A DNA stretch of 64,000 nt from Verrucomicrobiales bacterium (GCA_029212615.1 JARGPJ010000006.1:375-64374), one strand, 5' to 3'; counted from the first letter of the stretch, positions 19,601 to 28,668 are shown. A program made the numbers and translations. The notes: generated from the sequence alone by a model not told the origin.

Positions 19601-19773
19601 AGATGGTTGAGCTCCATGAACTCGATTCTCTCCTTTCCTCTTTCGGCGCACCGAAGGAAACTCTCAAGGAACGACGTAACCTCACCCTGTGGGATACCTG
19701 GCCGGCACTCCTTTCCTTTCTCGGACTGGTCACTTCCGAATGGATCCTCCGACGACGAATCGGTTTAGTTTGA
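16624..19773 (+). CDS. Large vWA-domain membrane protein of a MoxR operon
   Basis: 1049 residues, TTG start at 16624, 11 bp after the BatA-like gene. Four predicted TM helices come first (about 20-37, 52-68, 79-98, 111-130). A vWA-like domain follows: IAVLIDQSDSM carries an intact DxSxS metal motif (D149, S151, S153), interrupted by a long charged helical insertion (about 155-335), and resumes at SLAGVLLLSDGQHNG. Then a beta-sandwich region, an amidotransferase-like alpha/beta region (about 560-850, with NVLLVDGFPRWEFRYLRN), an Ig-like/carboxypeptidase-regulatory segment (about 870-960), and a C-terminal TM helix. Similar large proteins recur beside BatA in PVC genomes. Function unknown; probably a periplasmic partner of the MoxR/DUF58 pair. 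Confidence 0.85.
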   Translation: MNSEDYSREDLLTALHPGVAAASLLLLLALWLISLKLRKRPATPGLFLHLPGFLLISGAIWFGLQFLGKTLSLATSWPLPALAIIGGTAAELIIFLYGFERHLVKPAQGRWLLALRLGALALLILILAQPVRSFLETREIDREIAVLIDQSDSMQLADQRLSSTEKLDRAALFHVAVSSGRPNFRKIEELTTVLKDSINREIAALSSAPDIATGLESRAAQLPAFFEESNEINNTLTESLKELELLNLPDEVKARVDDYLKRSRDGLRRILSKAEEAGANGSGEELLKQLSVANEELAGITNTLTTTYRKADEWFYNSLPASSKKEIDTAAATPRQEIASRILSTNHEWKEQGSVSDPTLLDQLGKDYNIRLYGFANDTIQLSELDDAERDREMASSAGSSQTDLSGALATVLEETSPESLAGVLLLSDGQHNGATLPEDTLRQLALQNTPLSAVPIGGELGPVDISILSLQAPESIYLDDRLVVTAEAKLDGFLGKKVNAQLLTNGSVAEEIEIEVTDINFRTELRFVHRPEKKGILDYQIKLEPDAAEIFQSNNTWDFKVAVTDDRTNVLLVDGFPRWEFRYLRNLFYGRDKSVHLQSVLLDPDEIYRGPQTQSVAASATRPFGDAEATDLPRTEDEWGLFDVIILGDVSPSALHLRDWKAIEDAVTRRGALLVCVAGFRHMPHGHDNETLRNLLPVNYTPGNAVQLTSPESAYRIALTPAGRNHPVTSQSASRALNQDRWNSFQPMRWRFRHDSVKETAEVLAFAQAIGSPGSLGTLASDGSPESVEAAIEQLANRKQMESDGALISTIRAGLGKVLMLNFDQTWRFRYGVGDTYHHRFWGQITRWGAGENLRSGNDLIRLGSDRLSYTPDDPVNVTAKVLDENRRPIVDAHIEVEVWRGEERISTQEMSYRTDSSGIYETSLGSLPEAGEYELKLVGNEVEAALAIFPDGPQELSTELLVVTTRNPVELAELTADRDFLNRATGLTGGKMVELHELDSLLSSFGAPKETLKERRNLTLWDTWPALLSFLGLVTSEWILRRRIGLV

Positions 19774-19792
19774 TGTTAAACACTCACCTACC

Positions 19793-22700
19793 ATGAGCAC
19801 GCTGGAAGCCGCCTTCGAACATCTCCCTCAACCGATTCTCGACAAATTGCAGTCGATGATCCGGCGCGTGCGGCGACTCCTTTTCATCCGGGGGCTTTTC
19901 GCGACTCTCGCCGTAGCCCTCGCCTGCCTCCTCGCGATCATGGCGATCGACGCGACCCTGACACTCTTCTCCAACGGAACCCGCTGGGCGCTCAGCCTTG
20001 CCGGGCTCGGCCTTACCGGAATCGCCGCCTGGTGGTTTCTGGTGAGACCACTTTCCCGAAAATTCACGCTCACGCGCATGGCCCGGATTCTCGAAATCCG
20101 CCATCCTGAGCTACAGGAACGAATTTCAACGGCCGTTGAACTTCTCTCGAGCAATGACCCGGATTCAATCAAGGGATCAGAGGAACTCATCAGCGAGGTC
20201 GTTGATTCCGCAGTGAACGATGTCGGAACAGTCGATCCAAAGGCTGAGTTCCAAACTAAAAAAGGGAGGAAATTCATTTTCTCCGCAGCGGTTATTGCAG
20301 GGGTCATCCTTCTCACTCTCCTGATCTGGCCACGCCAGAGTTGGACCCTCCTCACTCGTGCCGTGGCCCCCTTCCTCGATATAGGAAATGCCTATGCAGA
20401 AACACTCGTGATTGACCCAGGCAATATCCGTATCGCCAGCGGGGACTCTCTCACCATCAACATGACGGTGAAGCATAAGCGGCTCCGCCGCGCCGAAATT
20501 CGTCGGCTTCTCCCTGACGGCACCGACTCCGTCGAGCGCATGGCACTGGTCGGGGAAGACAGGGACGGAACGAAACGCTTTTCGCTGACCTTCCCTTCGA
20601 TCGAGAAAAACTTCCAGTATCGCATACGCGCCGGTGCCGCCCTGAGTCGCTACTACGAAGTCGAGGCGATTGATCCCCCGGCAATTGAGGGACTGAAAAT
20701 CCGATATGAATATCCCGAATACACTTCGCGCACCCCTGATGAAGTCGAAACTGAAACGGGGGAAATCCGTGCCGTCGCTCACACCCGGGTGAAGGTTACC
20801 GCAACCGTCAACAAGGAGGTTCACACCTCAAAGTTAATCTTAAACGAAGCGACCGACCTCGGCTCACCGGAGGTCGACGGTAACAGGCTCACCTGGGAGA
20901 CTGAATTACTTTCCGGAATGAACGGGAGCTGGCACCTCGAACTTTCAGACGTCAACAGCTTCACCAATCATCCCGTTTCCTACCCGCTGGAAGTGCTACC
21001 TGACAAATCTCCTATTGTTCAAATCACCCGGCCCGCTCTCCGCGAACTGAGACTGCGTCCCACCGAACGCCTCGTGATCGAATCTGACATCGTGGAGGAC
21101 TTTGGCTTCGGGGATGCGGCGTTCCTCATCACCCCCGATGAAGCGACCCTCCCCCTCATACAGGAGCAGGAGTTGCCCCATCCCACTTCTCAACCCCAAC
21201 AGTTCAAAAGCCGAAACACCCTTGATCTCGCCACCATCAAACTGAAAGGCAATCAACACAGGATTGCCGTGCAGTTACAGATCCGGGACAATCGTCCATC
21301 CGACTACGACGGACCCGGCGTCGGCTTGAGCGACCCCATTTTCATCACCATCGACAGCCGTGCCAAATCACTCGCCCAACAGGCCATCGAAACACAGAAA
21401 AAGGAGATCAGTGACCACCTTCAGGAAGCAAAGCGGGAACTCGAACGCGCTCGCGATGAAATGCGCCGGGTCGAGCAGGAAATGCAGAAATCCGATGAAG
21501 TAAATGACCGGATCCGCCGGGAACTCGACGACTTTTCAGAGCGGACCGAAGCGGCACGTGAAAACCTCGATGAAGTCGTCGCGACATTGAATCAAACGCT
21601 TTTTCAAGAGCAGGCGAATCAGGCGGCGAATATTTCCAATAAAACCATCCGCGAAGCTCATGAGAAAGCGGACCTCATTCCCGTAACCGATGACAAGCAG
21701 GAGCGCCTATATCAGGCCCGCCAGTCCCGCCGGAAAGTTGAGGAAGCGATCCGCGAAGTGGAAGCCGTTTCTGAAGCCATGAAAGAAGCCGATGACGAAT
21801 ATCGCATGATTTCAGAACTCAATGATCTCGCGAGCAAACAACAGGAGCTCGCGATGAACGCCGAAGAGTGGGCCCGGCGCGAGGAGGAAATCACGGAAGC
21901 TCAGGATGCCGCAAAACAACGGGCAGCCGAACAACAACAGCGCCAGGAAATGAATGCATTTCAGGCACAGCAGGGGAAGGTTCAGCAACAGCTCGGTCAA
22001 ATGCTGAAGGACAACGCAGCAGCACTCGATGAAGTGCTCGAAGCCCAACAGGAGCAGGCAGAAGCCATGGCCGGTGAAGCGGCCAAACTCGCGGCCGAAC
22101 AGGAAACGCTCAAGGAAATCAGTGAAGCCGCCACCAAGGCCTCATCTGAGCAGCAGGAGAAATTGAAGGAGGCCTTAGTGGATACCCTCAGGGAACGTCA
22201 GGAGGAGCTTGCCGGGTCCGCTCGTGAAATGGCCGGAGTCGAAGAAGCAATCGAAAGCTCCGAATCGGAGGCCCTCATGAAAGGAGCAGAGAAAGGCTTT
22301 GAGACCGCGAAGAATCTGGAAGGCGATCAGTTGAACGAAGCGGCCGAGTCCGCTGCCGCGGCGAGTGAGCAGCTTGCCGGCCCGGCTCCATCAGAAGGGG
22401 ACGAGGGAGAACCTTCTCCCAAACGAAATGAACTGACCCGGAAGCAGGAAGCAATCACCGGGCAGATTGAAGCAGTGAAAAACGGAGACCTCCAGGAGGC
22501 GCTCAGCCTTCTCGAAGCACAACTCAACACAGAGGCCGCTCAACTCGGTGAAGCGGCAGGAGCCTTTGAAACGGCAATGGACAATCTCTCGCAGGAGAAC
22601 GCAGGGAAATCTGCTGATCAAGCGCAGCAGGCCCTCAAGCAGGGAGCGCAAAAAGCGCAACAGTCCTCAAAACAATTATCCAGGGCACAGGCCCAACAGT

Positions 22701-23347
22701 CTCGCGCCGAATCAAACAATCAAGTTCAGGAAGGCGAGCTGTCCAATGCTTCGAAGTCGGCGATGCAACAAAGTCAGGCAGAACAGAACAAGGCAGCCAA
22801 CCTTCTCAACCAGGCCGCGAAGGCCCTCGGCCAGTCCGCTGAATCCATCGGCAAAACGATGGAGGGCCTTGAACCTTCCGACGCGGACAACAGTATCGCC
22901 GACAGCAGTGAATTGGCAGAAGGGTTCGAGGAAGTTTCCGAATCCTCACAGTCACAGAATGCACAGGAAGCAGCGGAGCAATCCAGGGAGGCGGCGAACA
23001 CCCTTCAACAGCTCGCTCAGTCGGCCATGCAAAAACTTGGAAACCCGGGTCAGGCACAACCCACTCCCCCCGGAGAAGGTGAAGCGGAGATGCCCCCTTC
23101 CCTGACCGGCGAGCCGGATTCAGATAACCTCAACGAATCCGGGGAGAAAGGGACCGATATCAATGGTGACGGGATTCCTCCTGAACTGGAAAAAATGGGC
23201 ATCAGCCTCGAGGACTGGACCCGGTTCCGCGGGGCTCTCGTCGGCGGCAATGCCACGGCGATTGAAACCGAACTGCCGACCGAATACCGCGAACTGGTGG
23301 GGCGCTACTTTCAAGTCATCGCAAAAGAAGCCGGGAAAAAGCCATGA
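19793..23347 (+). CDS. DUF4175-like membrane protein with a very long Gln/Glu-rich coiled coil
   Basis: 1184 residues. Three TM helices (about 28-56, 62-82 and 160-178) are followed by a beta-rich extracytoplasmic region (about 195-515) and then a very long alpha-helical, Gln/Glu/Ala/Lys-rich stretch (about 520-1085: repeated heptad-like segments such as EAKRELERARDEMRRVEQEM and QQQRQEMNAFQAQQGKVQQQ). A short conserved-looking end (GDGIPPELEKMGISLEDWTRF) closes the protein. This matches the layout of DUF4175/TIGR02302-type proteins, whose function is unknown. The coiled coil suggests multimerisation or a spanning role in the envelope. Its stop overlaps the next start by 4 bp (ATGA), implying translational coupling. 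Confidence 0.82.
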   Translation: MSTLEAAFEHLPQPILDKLQSMIRRVRRLLFIRGLFATLAVALACLLAIMAIDATLTLFSNGTRWALSLAGLGLTGIAAWWFLVRPLSRKFTLTRMARILEIRHPELQERISTAVELLSSNDPDSIKGSEELISEVVDSAVNDVGTVDPKAEFQTKKGRKFIFSAAVIAGVILLTLLIWPRQSWTLLTRAVAPFLDIGNAYAETLVIDPGNIRIASGDSLTINMTVKHKRLRRAEIRRLLPDGTDSVERMALVGEDRDGTKRFSLTFPSIEKNFQYRIRAGAALSRYYEVEAIDPPAIEGLKIRYEYPEYTSRTPDEVETETGEIRAVAHTRVKVTATVNKEVHTSKLILNEATDLGSPEVDGNRLTWETELLSGMNGSWHLELSDVNSFTNHPVSYPLEVLPDKSPIVQITRPALRELRLRPTERLVIESDIVEDFGFGDAAFLITPDEATLPLIQEQELPHPTSQPQQFKSRNTLDLATIKLKGNQHRIAVQLQIRDNRPSDYDGPGVGLSDPIFITIDSRAKSLAQQAIETQKKEISDHLQEAKRELERARDEMRRVEQEMQKSDEVNDRIRRELDDFSERTEAARENLDEVVATLNQTLFQEQANQAANISNKTIREAHEKADLIPVTDDKQERLYQARQSRRKVEEAIREVEAVSEAMKEADDEYRMISELNDLASKQQELAMNAEEWARREEEITEAQDAAKQRAAEQQQRQEMNAFQAQQGKVQQQLGQMLKDNAAALDEVLEAQQEQAEAMAGEAAKLAAEQETLKEISEAATKASSEQQEKLKEALVDTLRERQEELAGSAREMAGVEEAIESSESEALMKGAEKGFETAKNLEGDQLNEAAESAAAASEQLAGPAPSEGDEGEPSPKRNELTRKQEAITGQIEAVKNGDLQEALSLLEAQLNTEAAQLGEAAGAFETAMDNLSQENAGKSADQAQQALKQGAQKAQQSSKQLSRAQAQQSRAESNNQVQEGELSNASKSAMQQSQAEQNKAANLLNQAAKALGQSAESIGKTMEGLEPSDADNSIADSSELAEGFEEVSESSQSQNAQEAAEQSREAANTLQQLAQSAMQKLGNPGQAQPTPPGEGEAEMPPSLTGEPDSDNLNESGEKGTDINGDGIPPELEKMGISLEDWTRFRGALVGGNATAIETELPTEYRELVGRYFQVIAKEAGKKP

Positions 23348-24417
23348 AACCGTTCTCCATTCTCATTCCCTTCCTCGTCCTCTCCTCTTTGTGCTCTCAG
23401 GGATTTCCCCAGGGCAGCGAAGCCCTCTCAAACTCAGTTTTCCAAAAACACCAGCCTGCGGTCGAGGCCGCGGTTGACCGTGCTCTTCGATACCTCGCCG
23501 CCAATCAATCAAGTGACGGTACGTTCAATGACTCCTACGGGCGCTCGGTCGGCGTTGTTTCGCTCGTGGGGATGGCCTTTCTCTCCGCCGGCCATACCCC
23601 CGGCTACGGGGAGTATGCCGGGAACATGGATCGCTGCCTCGCCTACGTCCTCGACAGTCAGCGCAGCAACGGCCTTCTCGACAAAGGTGACTCCGGTCAC
23701 GGGCTCATGTATGCGCACACTATCGCGACGCTCTTTCTTTCCGAAGTCAGCGGCATGGTTGATCCTGCGACTCAGGAGAAACTCAGCCCTGTCCTCGCGA
23801 AAGCCACAAAGCTGATTCTTGAAGCTCAGTCCGTCCCGAAAAGCGAGAAGCATCAGGGCGGCTGGCGATACAAACCGGACTCCCGTGATTCTGACTTATC
23901 CTGTTCCGGCTGGGCGCTCATGGCGCTCCGTTCCGCCAAACTCAACGGTGCTCCCGTTCCTGACAAAGCCATCGAAGAAGCGGTCGGGTATGTTTTCAAA
24001 AACCACGACAAGGAGCAGGGACGCTTCGGCTACACCGACCCCTGGGGACACTCCGAAACCCTCACCGGATGCGGGCTTCTCTGCCTCGAACTGACCGGTT
24101 ACCACGGAACAGATTCCACCTTCCGCTCCGGAGAATTTATTCTCAAGCATCGGCAAAGCATCGTTAAAAATGCTCATGAGTACTACGCCAACTACTACAA
24201 CGCCCAGGGTATGTTTCAGCTCGGCAGTCGTTATTGGGCTCAGTATGCCGACTGGATGTATCTGGAGTACATCAGCAAACAGCAATCGAACGGCTCCTGG
24301 TCAAACGGCCGCAACGGAGGCACCTACGGCACCTCAATGATGGTCCTTTCTTTCACCGTCCCCTACCGGCAGCTCCCGATCTACCAGCGCGATGAAACGG
24401 TGGATGAAGTGCGGTGA
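23344..24417 (+). CDS. Secreted prenyltransferase/squalene-cyclase-fold repeat protein
   Basis: 357 residues with a signal peptide (MKPFSILIPFLVLSSLCSQG) and a series of alpha/alpha-barrel repeats: YLAANQSSDGTFN, YVLDSQRSNGLLD, GGWRYKPDSRDSDLSCSGWA, QGRFGYTDPWGHSETLTGCG and YISKQQSNGSWS. The Q-x-x-(D/N)-G-x-(W/F) pattern is that of prenyltransferase/squalene oxidase (QW-like) repeats. The DxDD-type cyclase acid motif is not evident, although DSRDSDLSCSGWALMAL is similar in position. Such secreted proteins are typical in PVC MoxR operons; cyclisation of a terpenoid is unlikely because of the signal peptide and the operon context. It is translationally coupled to the preceding gene. Confidence 0.85.
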   Translation: MKPFSILIPFLVLSSLCSQGFPQGSEALSNSVFQKHQPAVEAAVDRALRYLAANQSSDGTFNDSYGRSVGVVSLVGMAFLSAGHTPGYGEYAGNMDRCLAYVLDSQRSNGLLDKGDSGHGLMYAHTIATLFLSEVSGMVDPATQEKLSPVLAKATKLILEAQSVPKSEKHQGGWRYKPDSRDSDLSCSGWALMALRSAKLNGAPVPDKAIEEAVGYVFKNHDKEQGRFGYTDPWGHSETLTGCGLLCLELTGYHGTDSTFRSGEFILKHRQSIVKNAHEYYANYYNAQGMFQLGSRYWAQYADWMYLEYISKQQSNGSWSNGRNGGTYGTSMMVLSFTVPYRQLPIYQRDETVDEVR

Positions 24418-24617
24418 ATGAGGAGATCCGGGAACTTTTCCTGCTGACTCCGGAAGGAAGGGCTCGTTTTCCGGGAATCCGAATCATCAATCCGGATCAA
24501 TTGTCCCCTGACAGCCAACTTTTCAGTTTGCGCAAATGTGCGATTTTTTTGCACAAAGCCACCATTGCGCGCGATCCCGCATCATCCACATTAAGAGATG
24601 ATTCTGAGACACGCTAA
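24414..24617 (+). CDS. Possible small ORF coupled to the end of the MoxR operon
   Basis: A GTG at 24414 overlaps the preceding stop codon in a GTGA arrangement and opens 67 codons (GTG-AAT-GAG-GAG-ATC...), ending 20 bp inside the next gene. The first half (NEEIRELFLLTPEGRARFPG) is plausible protein, the second half is not distinctive. The 180 bp here otherwise lack a gene, and contain a weak stem followed by seven T near 24535-24550 that might end the operon. I recognise no family and consider translation doubtful. Confidence 0.22.
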   Translation: MNEEIRELFLLTPEGRARFPGIRIINPDQLSPDSQLFSLRKCAIFLHKATIARDPASSTLRDDSETR

Positions 24618-25695
24618 GGCTGCCCCCGCGATTTTGATCGCCTTTCTTGTTTCACCGGCATTTGGTGAACCGCATCAGGCTCCGGCCTCGTTTTCCGGGC
24701 ACCTGACTTACGACAACAAACCTCTTGGCACAGAGGATGCGCCTCTCGTTCTGCGGACTTACCTTCCCAATCCGGAACTGGATCATGAAGTCACCTCCCG
24801 TCACGGAACTGGTGCCGAAACACCTAACTACTCAGCAAAAACAGGTCTCTTTTCCACGGAGAGAAATGATCCGCCGATCACCGGCATTCCGGCGGCTTTT
24901 GCCATCAGCGCAGGACCGGGTCTCTCCTACGTCTGGGACACGACGGAGTGCCGCCTCCTCTATGCCTGGGCAAACGGTTTCCTTGATATGGAATCCTATT
25001 GGGGTGCACCGGACAACGGCCGCCGGAAGTCTAAAGACTATGTGCCGCGCCTCATCGGTCAGCTGTTTTACAAAGCGAAGGGATCCCACCCGCTGCAAAT
25101 CAACTGCGAAGCTCTGGATGAAACCCTTCGCTACACAGGACACCGGCGCATCGCCGGCCACCCTCTTTTCTCTTTCGACAGCAATGGCAGGGTGATTTCA
25201 GTCTCCATCAGAAAAGGCACCTCCGATCAGACCGTAGAGGTGACCTACACCTCATCCAATGAAGGGGACACGCTGACTTACCTCGACCCCGGGACCCCTT
25301 TTGAAATCCTCGAAACATCAGGCGGAAAATTAAGAATCCTCATCCGGCCGAACGCGGCGGAAACCTACACCGGCTTCCAGCAGGAGGAGATTGAGATCAC
25401 CGAAGTGAGTGCTGAAGTGGGAGAAAAACTATACGAAAGCTTCGGCTGTATGGCTTGCCACTCGATCGACGGCGGTCGCAACCATGGCCCGACCTTTCAA
25501 GGGTTAGCAGGCTCTGAGAGAGACTTCGCTGATCTCGGGAAAGTCACTGCCGATTCGAACTACCTGCGGGAATCGATCGTCAACCCGACCGCAAAATCCG
25601 TACCGGGATACCCCGTCGGAATGATGCCTGCCTATCCGCTCAACGAGAAGCAGGTCGACTCGCTCGTCCTCTACATCGAATCCCTTTCCCACTAA
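24598..25695 (+). CDS. Secreted single-haem cytochrome c protein with a novel N-terminal domain
   Basis: 365 residues: signal peptide (MILRHAKAAPAILIAFLVSPAFG), a beta-rich domain of about 250 residues with no recognised motif (LVLRTYLPNPELDHEV, PAAFAISAGPGLSYVWDTTE, LYAWANGFLDMESYW), and a C-terminal cytochrome c domain with haem motif CMACH at residues 284-288, NHGPTFQGLAG, and distal Met in GMMPAYPL. The N-terminal region resembles those found upstream of PVC dehydrogenase-like proteins, but I cannot name it. It precedes the dehydrogenase/DUF6807 fusion by 24 bp, so it is likely that protein's electron acceptor. Confidence 0.85.
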   Translation: MILRHAKAAPAILIAFLVSPAFGEPHQAPASFSGHLTYDNKPLGTEDAPLVLRTYLPNPELDHEVTSRHGTGAETPNYSAKTGLFSTERNDPPITGIPAAFAISAGPGLSYVWDTTECRLLYAWANGFLDMESYWGAPDNGRRKSKDYVPRLIGQLFYKAKGSHPLQINCEALDETLRYTGHRRIAGHPLFSFDSNGRVISVSIRKGTSDQTVEVTYTSSNEGDTLTYLDPGTPFEILETSGGKLRILIRPNAAETYTGFQQEEIEITEVSAEVGEKLYESFGCMACHSIDGGRNHGPTFQGLAGSERDFADLGKVTADSNYLRESIVNPTAKSVPGYPVGMMPAYPLNEKQVDSLVLYIESLSH

Positions 25696-25719
25696 CTTTT
25701 CACCCTTCCGGAAACCCTC

Positions 25720-28620
25720 ATGAATCCTTTCATCCGCCTTTTCCTGCCTGCGCTTTGCCTCTGTGTTGCCGCTGCCCATGCGGCAGACGGATACACCGTG
25801 GAGTCGATCGCCTTTCCTTCCGATATCCCGCCGGAAGTGGGCGCGATCGAATTTGATGCCAACGGTGATCTCTACGTAGCCTTGCGACGCGGCGATATCC
25901 TCATCGCCAGGCCCACTGACGATCCCGCTGCTTTTGAATGGCGTCACTTTGCGAATGGCTTTCACAATGCCTGCGGCATTCATATTATCGAACCCGGTCA
26001 TGTCATCATCAGCCAGATGGCAGAACTCACGGAGGTAATCGACACCGACAACGACGGCGTCGCCGATGAATACAAGGCACTGAGCCTCGATATCGGACTG
26101 AGCGGCAACTATCACGAAACCATGGATATCTGCCCCGACGGCGAAGGTGGTCTCTACCTCGCTCCGGGAACAGCCTCTCACAATGGCCCTACCTTTGAAA
26201 CGCCTCGCGGTCGCTACTCCGAAGCAGGCAGACTCGGCCGGAACTATTCCTCAGTGGAATGGCGCGGATGGGTCCTCCATTGGAATCGCGAGAAAGGTCT
26301 CACTCCGATCTCCTCCGGATATCGAATGCACAACGGCATCGAGCGTGCCCCCGACGGCAGTATCTGGTGTGGAGACAACGAAGGTGACTGGAGAGCTTTC
26401 TCACCGGTCTACCATGTTACCAATGACAGCTTCTCAGGGCACCCGTCGAGCCTGACCTGGGACAGCCGCTTTGCGGAAATCGGGAACCCGCTCCTGATGC
26501 CGAGACTCCTTCTTGATGATCTGTGGAACAAACCCGCTTTCGCGCTTTCCCGCGACATGATCAATTCCTGCGCCGAGCCTGTCTTCGATACCACAGAAGG
26601 CAACTTCGGGCCCTTTGCCGGGCAGATGTTCATCCCCGATCAATCCGGAGAGCACATCGTGAGGCTGATGCGCGAATTGGTAGACGGAGCCTGGCAGGGT
26701 GCCGCACGCACCTTCATCGAGAAAGACGGACTTCGCCGGGGAAACAATCGCCTCGCTTTCTCTCCCTCCGGTGACACGCTCTACGTCGGTCAGACCGGCC
26801 GGGGCTGGGGCAATCTCAGTGAAGGCCTCCAACGCATTCGCTACACCGGTAAGGAACCCTTTGAGGTGCTCCAGTGCGCGCTTCGCGAAGACGGATTTCA
26901 GCTCCGGTTTACCCGGCCGATCAAAGACGGTGAAGCCATCACAGTGGAACGCTACCGCTATCTCTATGGCTACAGTTACGGCGGGGATGAACTGGAAACG
27001 GCGGAAATCGAGCTGGCATCGACAGCTCTTGATGAAGGCTCCAGTTCCGTGAACCTCATTTTTGCTGACACGGCTGAACTCCTCCCTAACCATCAATACC
27101 GCATCCGGGTCGATGGGGTTTCTTCAAAAGACGGCGAAGCAGAACTCAGCGGATCTCTCGTTTACACGCTTAACCGCCTCGTTCGCCCCGAAACCGGGCA
27201 CCGCACAACCATCGAAGAGGACTCCGGCCGCTATCGCATCGAAATCAATGGTGAACTCTTCACCGAGTATCATACGGAAGGCTTTTCCAATCCGATTCTT
27301 TACCCCATCCGAAATGCTGCCGGAACGGGCCTCACCCGCGACTGGCCTCTCCGCGAGGACGGACGGGACGGTGAGAGCCAGGACCACCCTCACCACAAAT
27401 CACTTTTCATTGGTCATCAGAGCGTGAATGGAATCGATTTCTGGCACGAGAAAAAGGATTGCGGCACGATCCAACACGCCCGCACCATCGAGACTCGCAG
27501 TGGCGAAGATCGAGCTCTCGTTAAAAGCTTCAATCAATGGAAAAATGCCGACGGCGAGGTCATCGGATCGGACACACGCGAAATGCAATTTGGAGTCGCG
27601 GGAGAAGCTCGCTTCATTGATCTCGAACTGAACATTCACGCAAGCCATGGTGATCTCACTTTCGGCGCGATGAAAGACGGACTCATCGGGTTACGCACCC
27701 ACCCGGACCTGCGCATCACTGCCGCCCCTGACAAAGGTGTTTCCGAGGTTTTTGGAAAGGCCTCGAACAGCAATGGGATCACCGGCAGGGAAATCTGGGG
27801 AGAGAAGGCCGACTGGGTCCACTACTATGGACAGGTCGACGGCAAAGATGCCGGCATCGCAATCCTCGCCCATCCTGAGAATCCAAGAAGCCCTACCTGG
27901 TGGCATGCACGGGACTACGGCCTCATCGCAGCGAACCCCTTTGCCCCGGAAGATATCGGTGGCGACGGAGAGCTTATCCTTCCCAATGGAGAGTCGCTGA
28001 CCCTGCGCTACCGCTTCCTTTTTCACGATCAAGCCCCGGGCGAAGCTGACATCGCCGCCCGCTTTGAAGCCTACGCCGGCGCCCCTCTTTTCCCCCGCTC
28101 TCTCACCGCACCGATCCCCTCAGCCGATGGAGCATCCGAAGCTGTGAAGATTCCCGAAAATGTCATTCCGAGAGGAGCCGTCATTTCAAAGGTAAAACGC
28201 AGCGTCAACGGAAAGAAGGCCAAATCGCCCAAAGTCGTCACCCACGGGTTTGTGGAAGGAGCCCTGTTCTATGTTGATCGGGATATCAAGTTCACCAAGA
28301 TCCCGGAATACCTCCACGGCGGCGATCTCGTCCGGACCTACAACGAAGATAAGGGTTCGAAGAAGACCGCCAGCTACCAGGTCACCGTGACCGAGCCGGG
28401 CATGCTTCACTTACTCATCGACCCGCAAGCCATTGACACGATCCCATGGCTGAAAGGCGAAGAAGGTGGATTATCATTCGAGAAAACATCTGAAATTGTT
28501 CAAACAACCGGAAAAATCGGATACGCCGTCTACACCGCCGAAGTCGACCCCGGAACCTATGATTTGGGCGATCAAATCGGTGGGAACTTCTATTCGATCA
28601 TTGGAGTCAACCGCGACTGA
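25720..28620 (+). CDS. Secreted PVC-type dehydrogenase-like propeller fused to a DUF6807 (PmoA-like) domain
   Basis: 966 residues. After the signal peptide (MNPFIRLFLPALCLCVAAAHA) comes a sorbosone/PQQ-dehydrogenase-like beta-propeller (about 22-375: VESIAFPSDIPPEVGAIEFD, IDTDNDGVADEYK, SGYRMHNGIERAPDGSIW, GDNEGDW) and an Ig-like link (about 375-490). From about 493 to 800 is a DUF6807 domain, often named PmoA in databases: GLTRDWPL, DHPHHKSLFIGHQSVNG, GLIGLRTHPDLRI and WWHARDYGLIAANPF. A C-terminal beta domain of ~155 residues follows. DUF6807 proteins usually stand alone and are linked to sugar catabolism, not methane oxidation. The fusion suggests that a sugar-derived substrate is oxidised and further processed by one polypeptide; this is inference. 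Confidence 0.85.
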   Translation: MNPFIRLFLPALCLCVAAAHAADGYTVESIAFPSDIPPEVGAIEFDANGDLYVALRRGDILIARPTDDPAAFEWRHFANGFHNACGIHIIEPGHVIISQMAELTEVIDTDNDGVADEYKALSLDIGLSGNYHETMDICPDGEGGLYLAPGTASHNGPTFETPRGRYSEAGRLGRNYSSVEWRGWVLHWNREKGLTPISSGYRMHNGIERAPDGSIWCGDNEGDWRAFSPVYHVTNDSFSGHPSSLTWDSRFAEIGNPLLMPRLLLDDLWNKPAFALSRDMINSCAEPVFDTTEGNFGPFAGQMFIPDQSGEHIVRLMRELVDGAWQGAARTFIEKDGLRRGNNRLAFSPSGDTLYVGQTGRGWGNLSEGLQRIRYTGKEPFEVLQCALREDGFQLRFTRPIKDGEAITVERYRYLYGYSYGGDELETAEIELASTALDEGSSSVNLIFADTAELLPNHQYRIRVDGVSSKDGEAELSGSLVYTLNRLVRPETGHRTTIEEDSGRYRIEINGELFTEYHTEGFSNPILYPIRNAAGTGLTRDWPLREDGRDGESQDHPHHKSLFIGHQSVNGIDFWHEKKDCGTIQHARTIETRSGEDRALVKSFNQWKNADGEVIGSDTREMQFGVAGEARFIDLELNIHASHGDLTFGAMKDGLIGLRTHPDLRITAAPDKGVSEVFGKASNSNGITGREIWGEKADWVHYYGQVDGKDAGIAILAHPENPRSPTWWHARDYGLIAANPFAPEDIGGDGELILPNGESLTLRYRFLFHDQAPGEADIAARFEAYAGAPLFPRSLTAPIPSADGASEAVKIPENVIPRGAVISKVKRSVNGKKAKSPKVVTHGFVEGALFYVDRDIKFTKIPEYLHGGDLVRTYNEDKGSKKTASYQVTVTEPGMLHLLIDPQAIDTIPWLKGEEGGLSFEKTSEIVQTTGKIGYAVYTAEVDPGTYDLGDQIGGNFYSIIGVNRD

Positions 28621-28668
28621 CACCCCATCTCCCCTTCCCGGCTGAGATACCCCCTGTTTTTCGTCCGG

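Noticed and set aside
22548..23105. 185-codon Arg/Pro-rich plus-strand frame in the DUF4175-like gene
   Set aside because: Out-of-frame reading of a Gln/Glu-rich coiled coil gives such basic low-complexity sequence.
25720..28620. Reading the DUF6807 (PmoA-named) domain as evidence of methane oxidation
   Set aside because: The name is historical; the domain is unrelated to the particulate methane monooxygenase subunit and no pmoBC genes are present.
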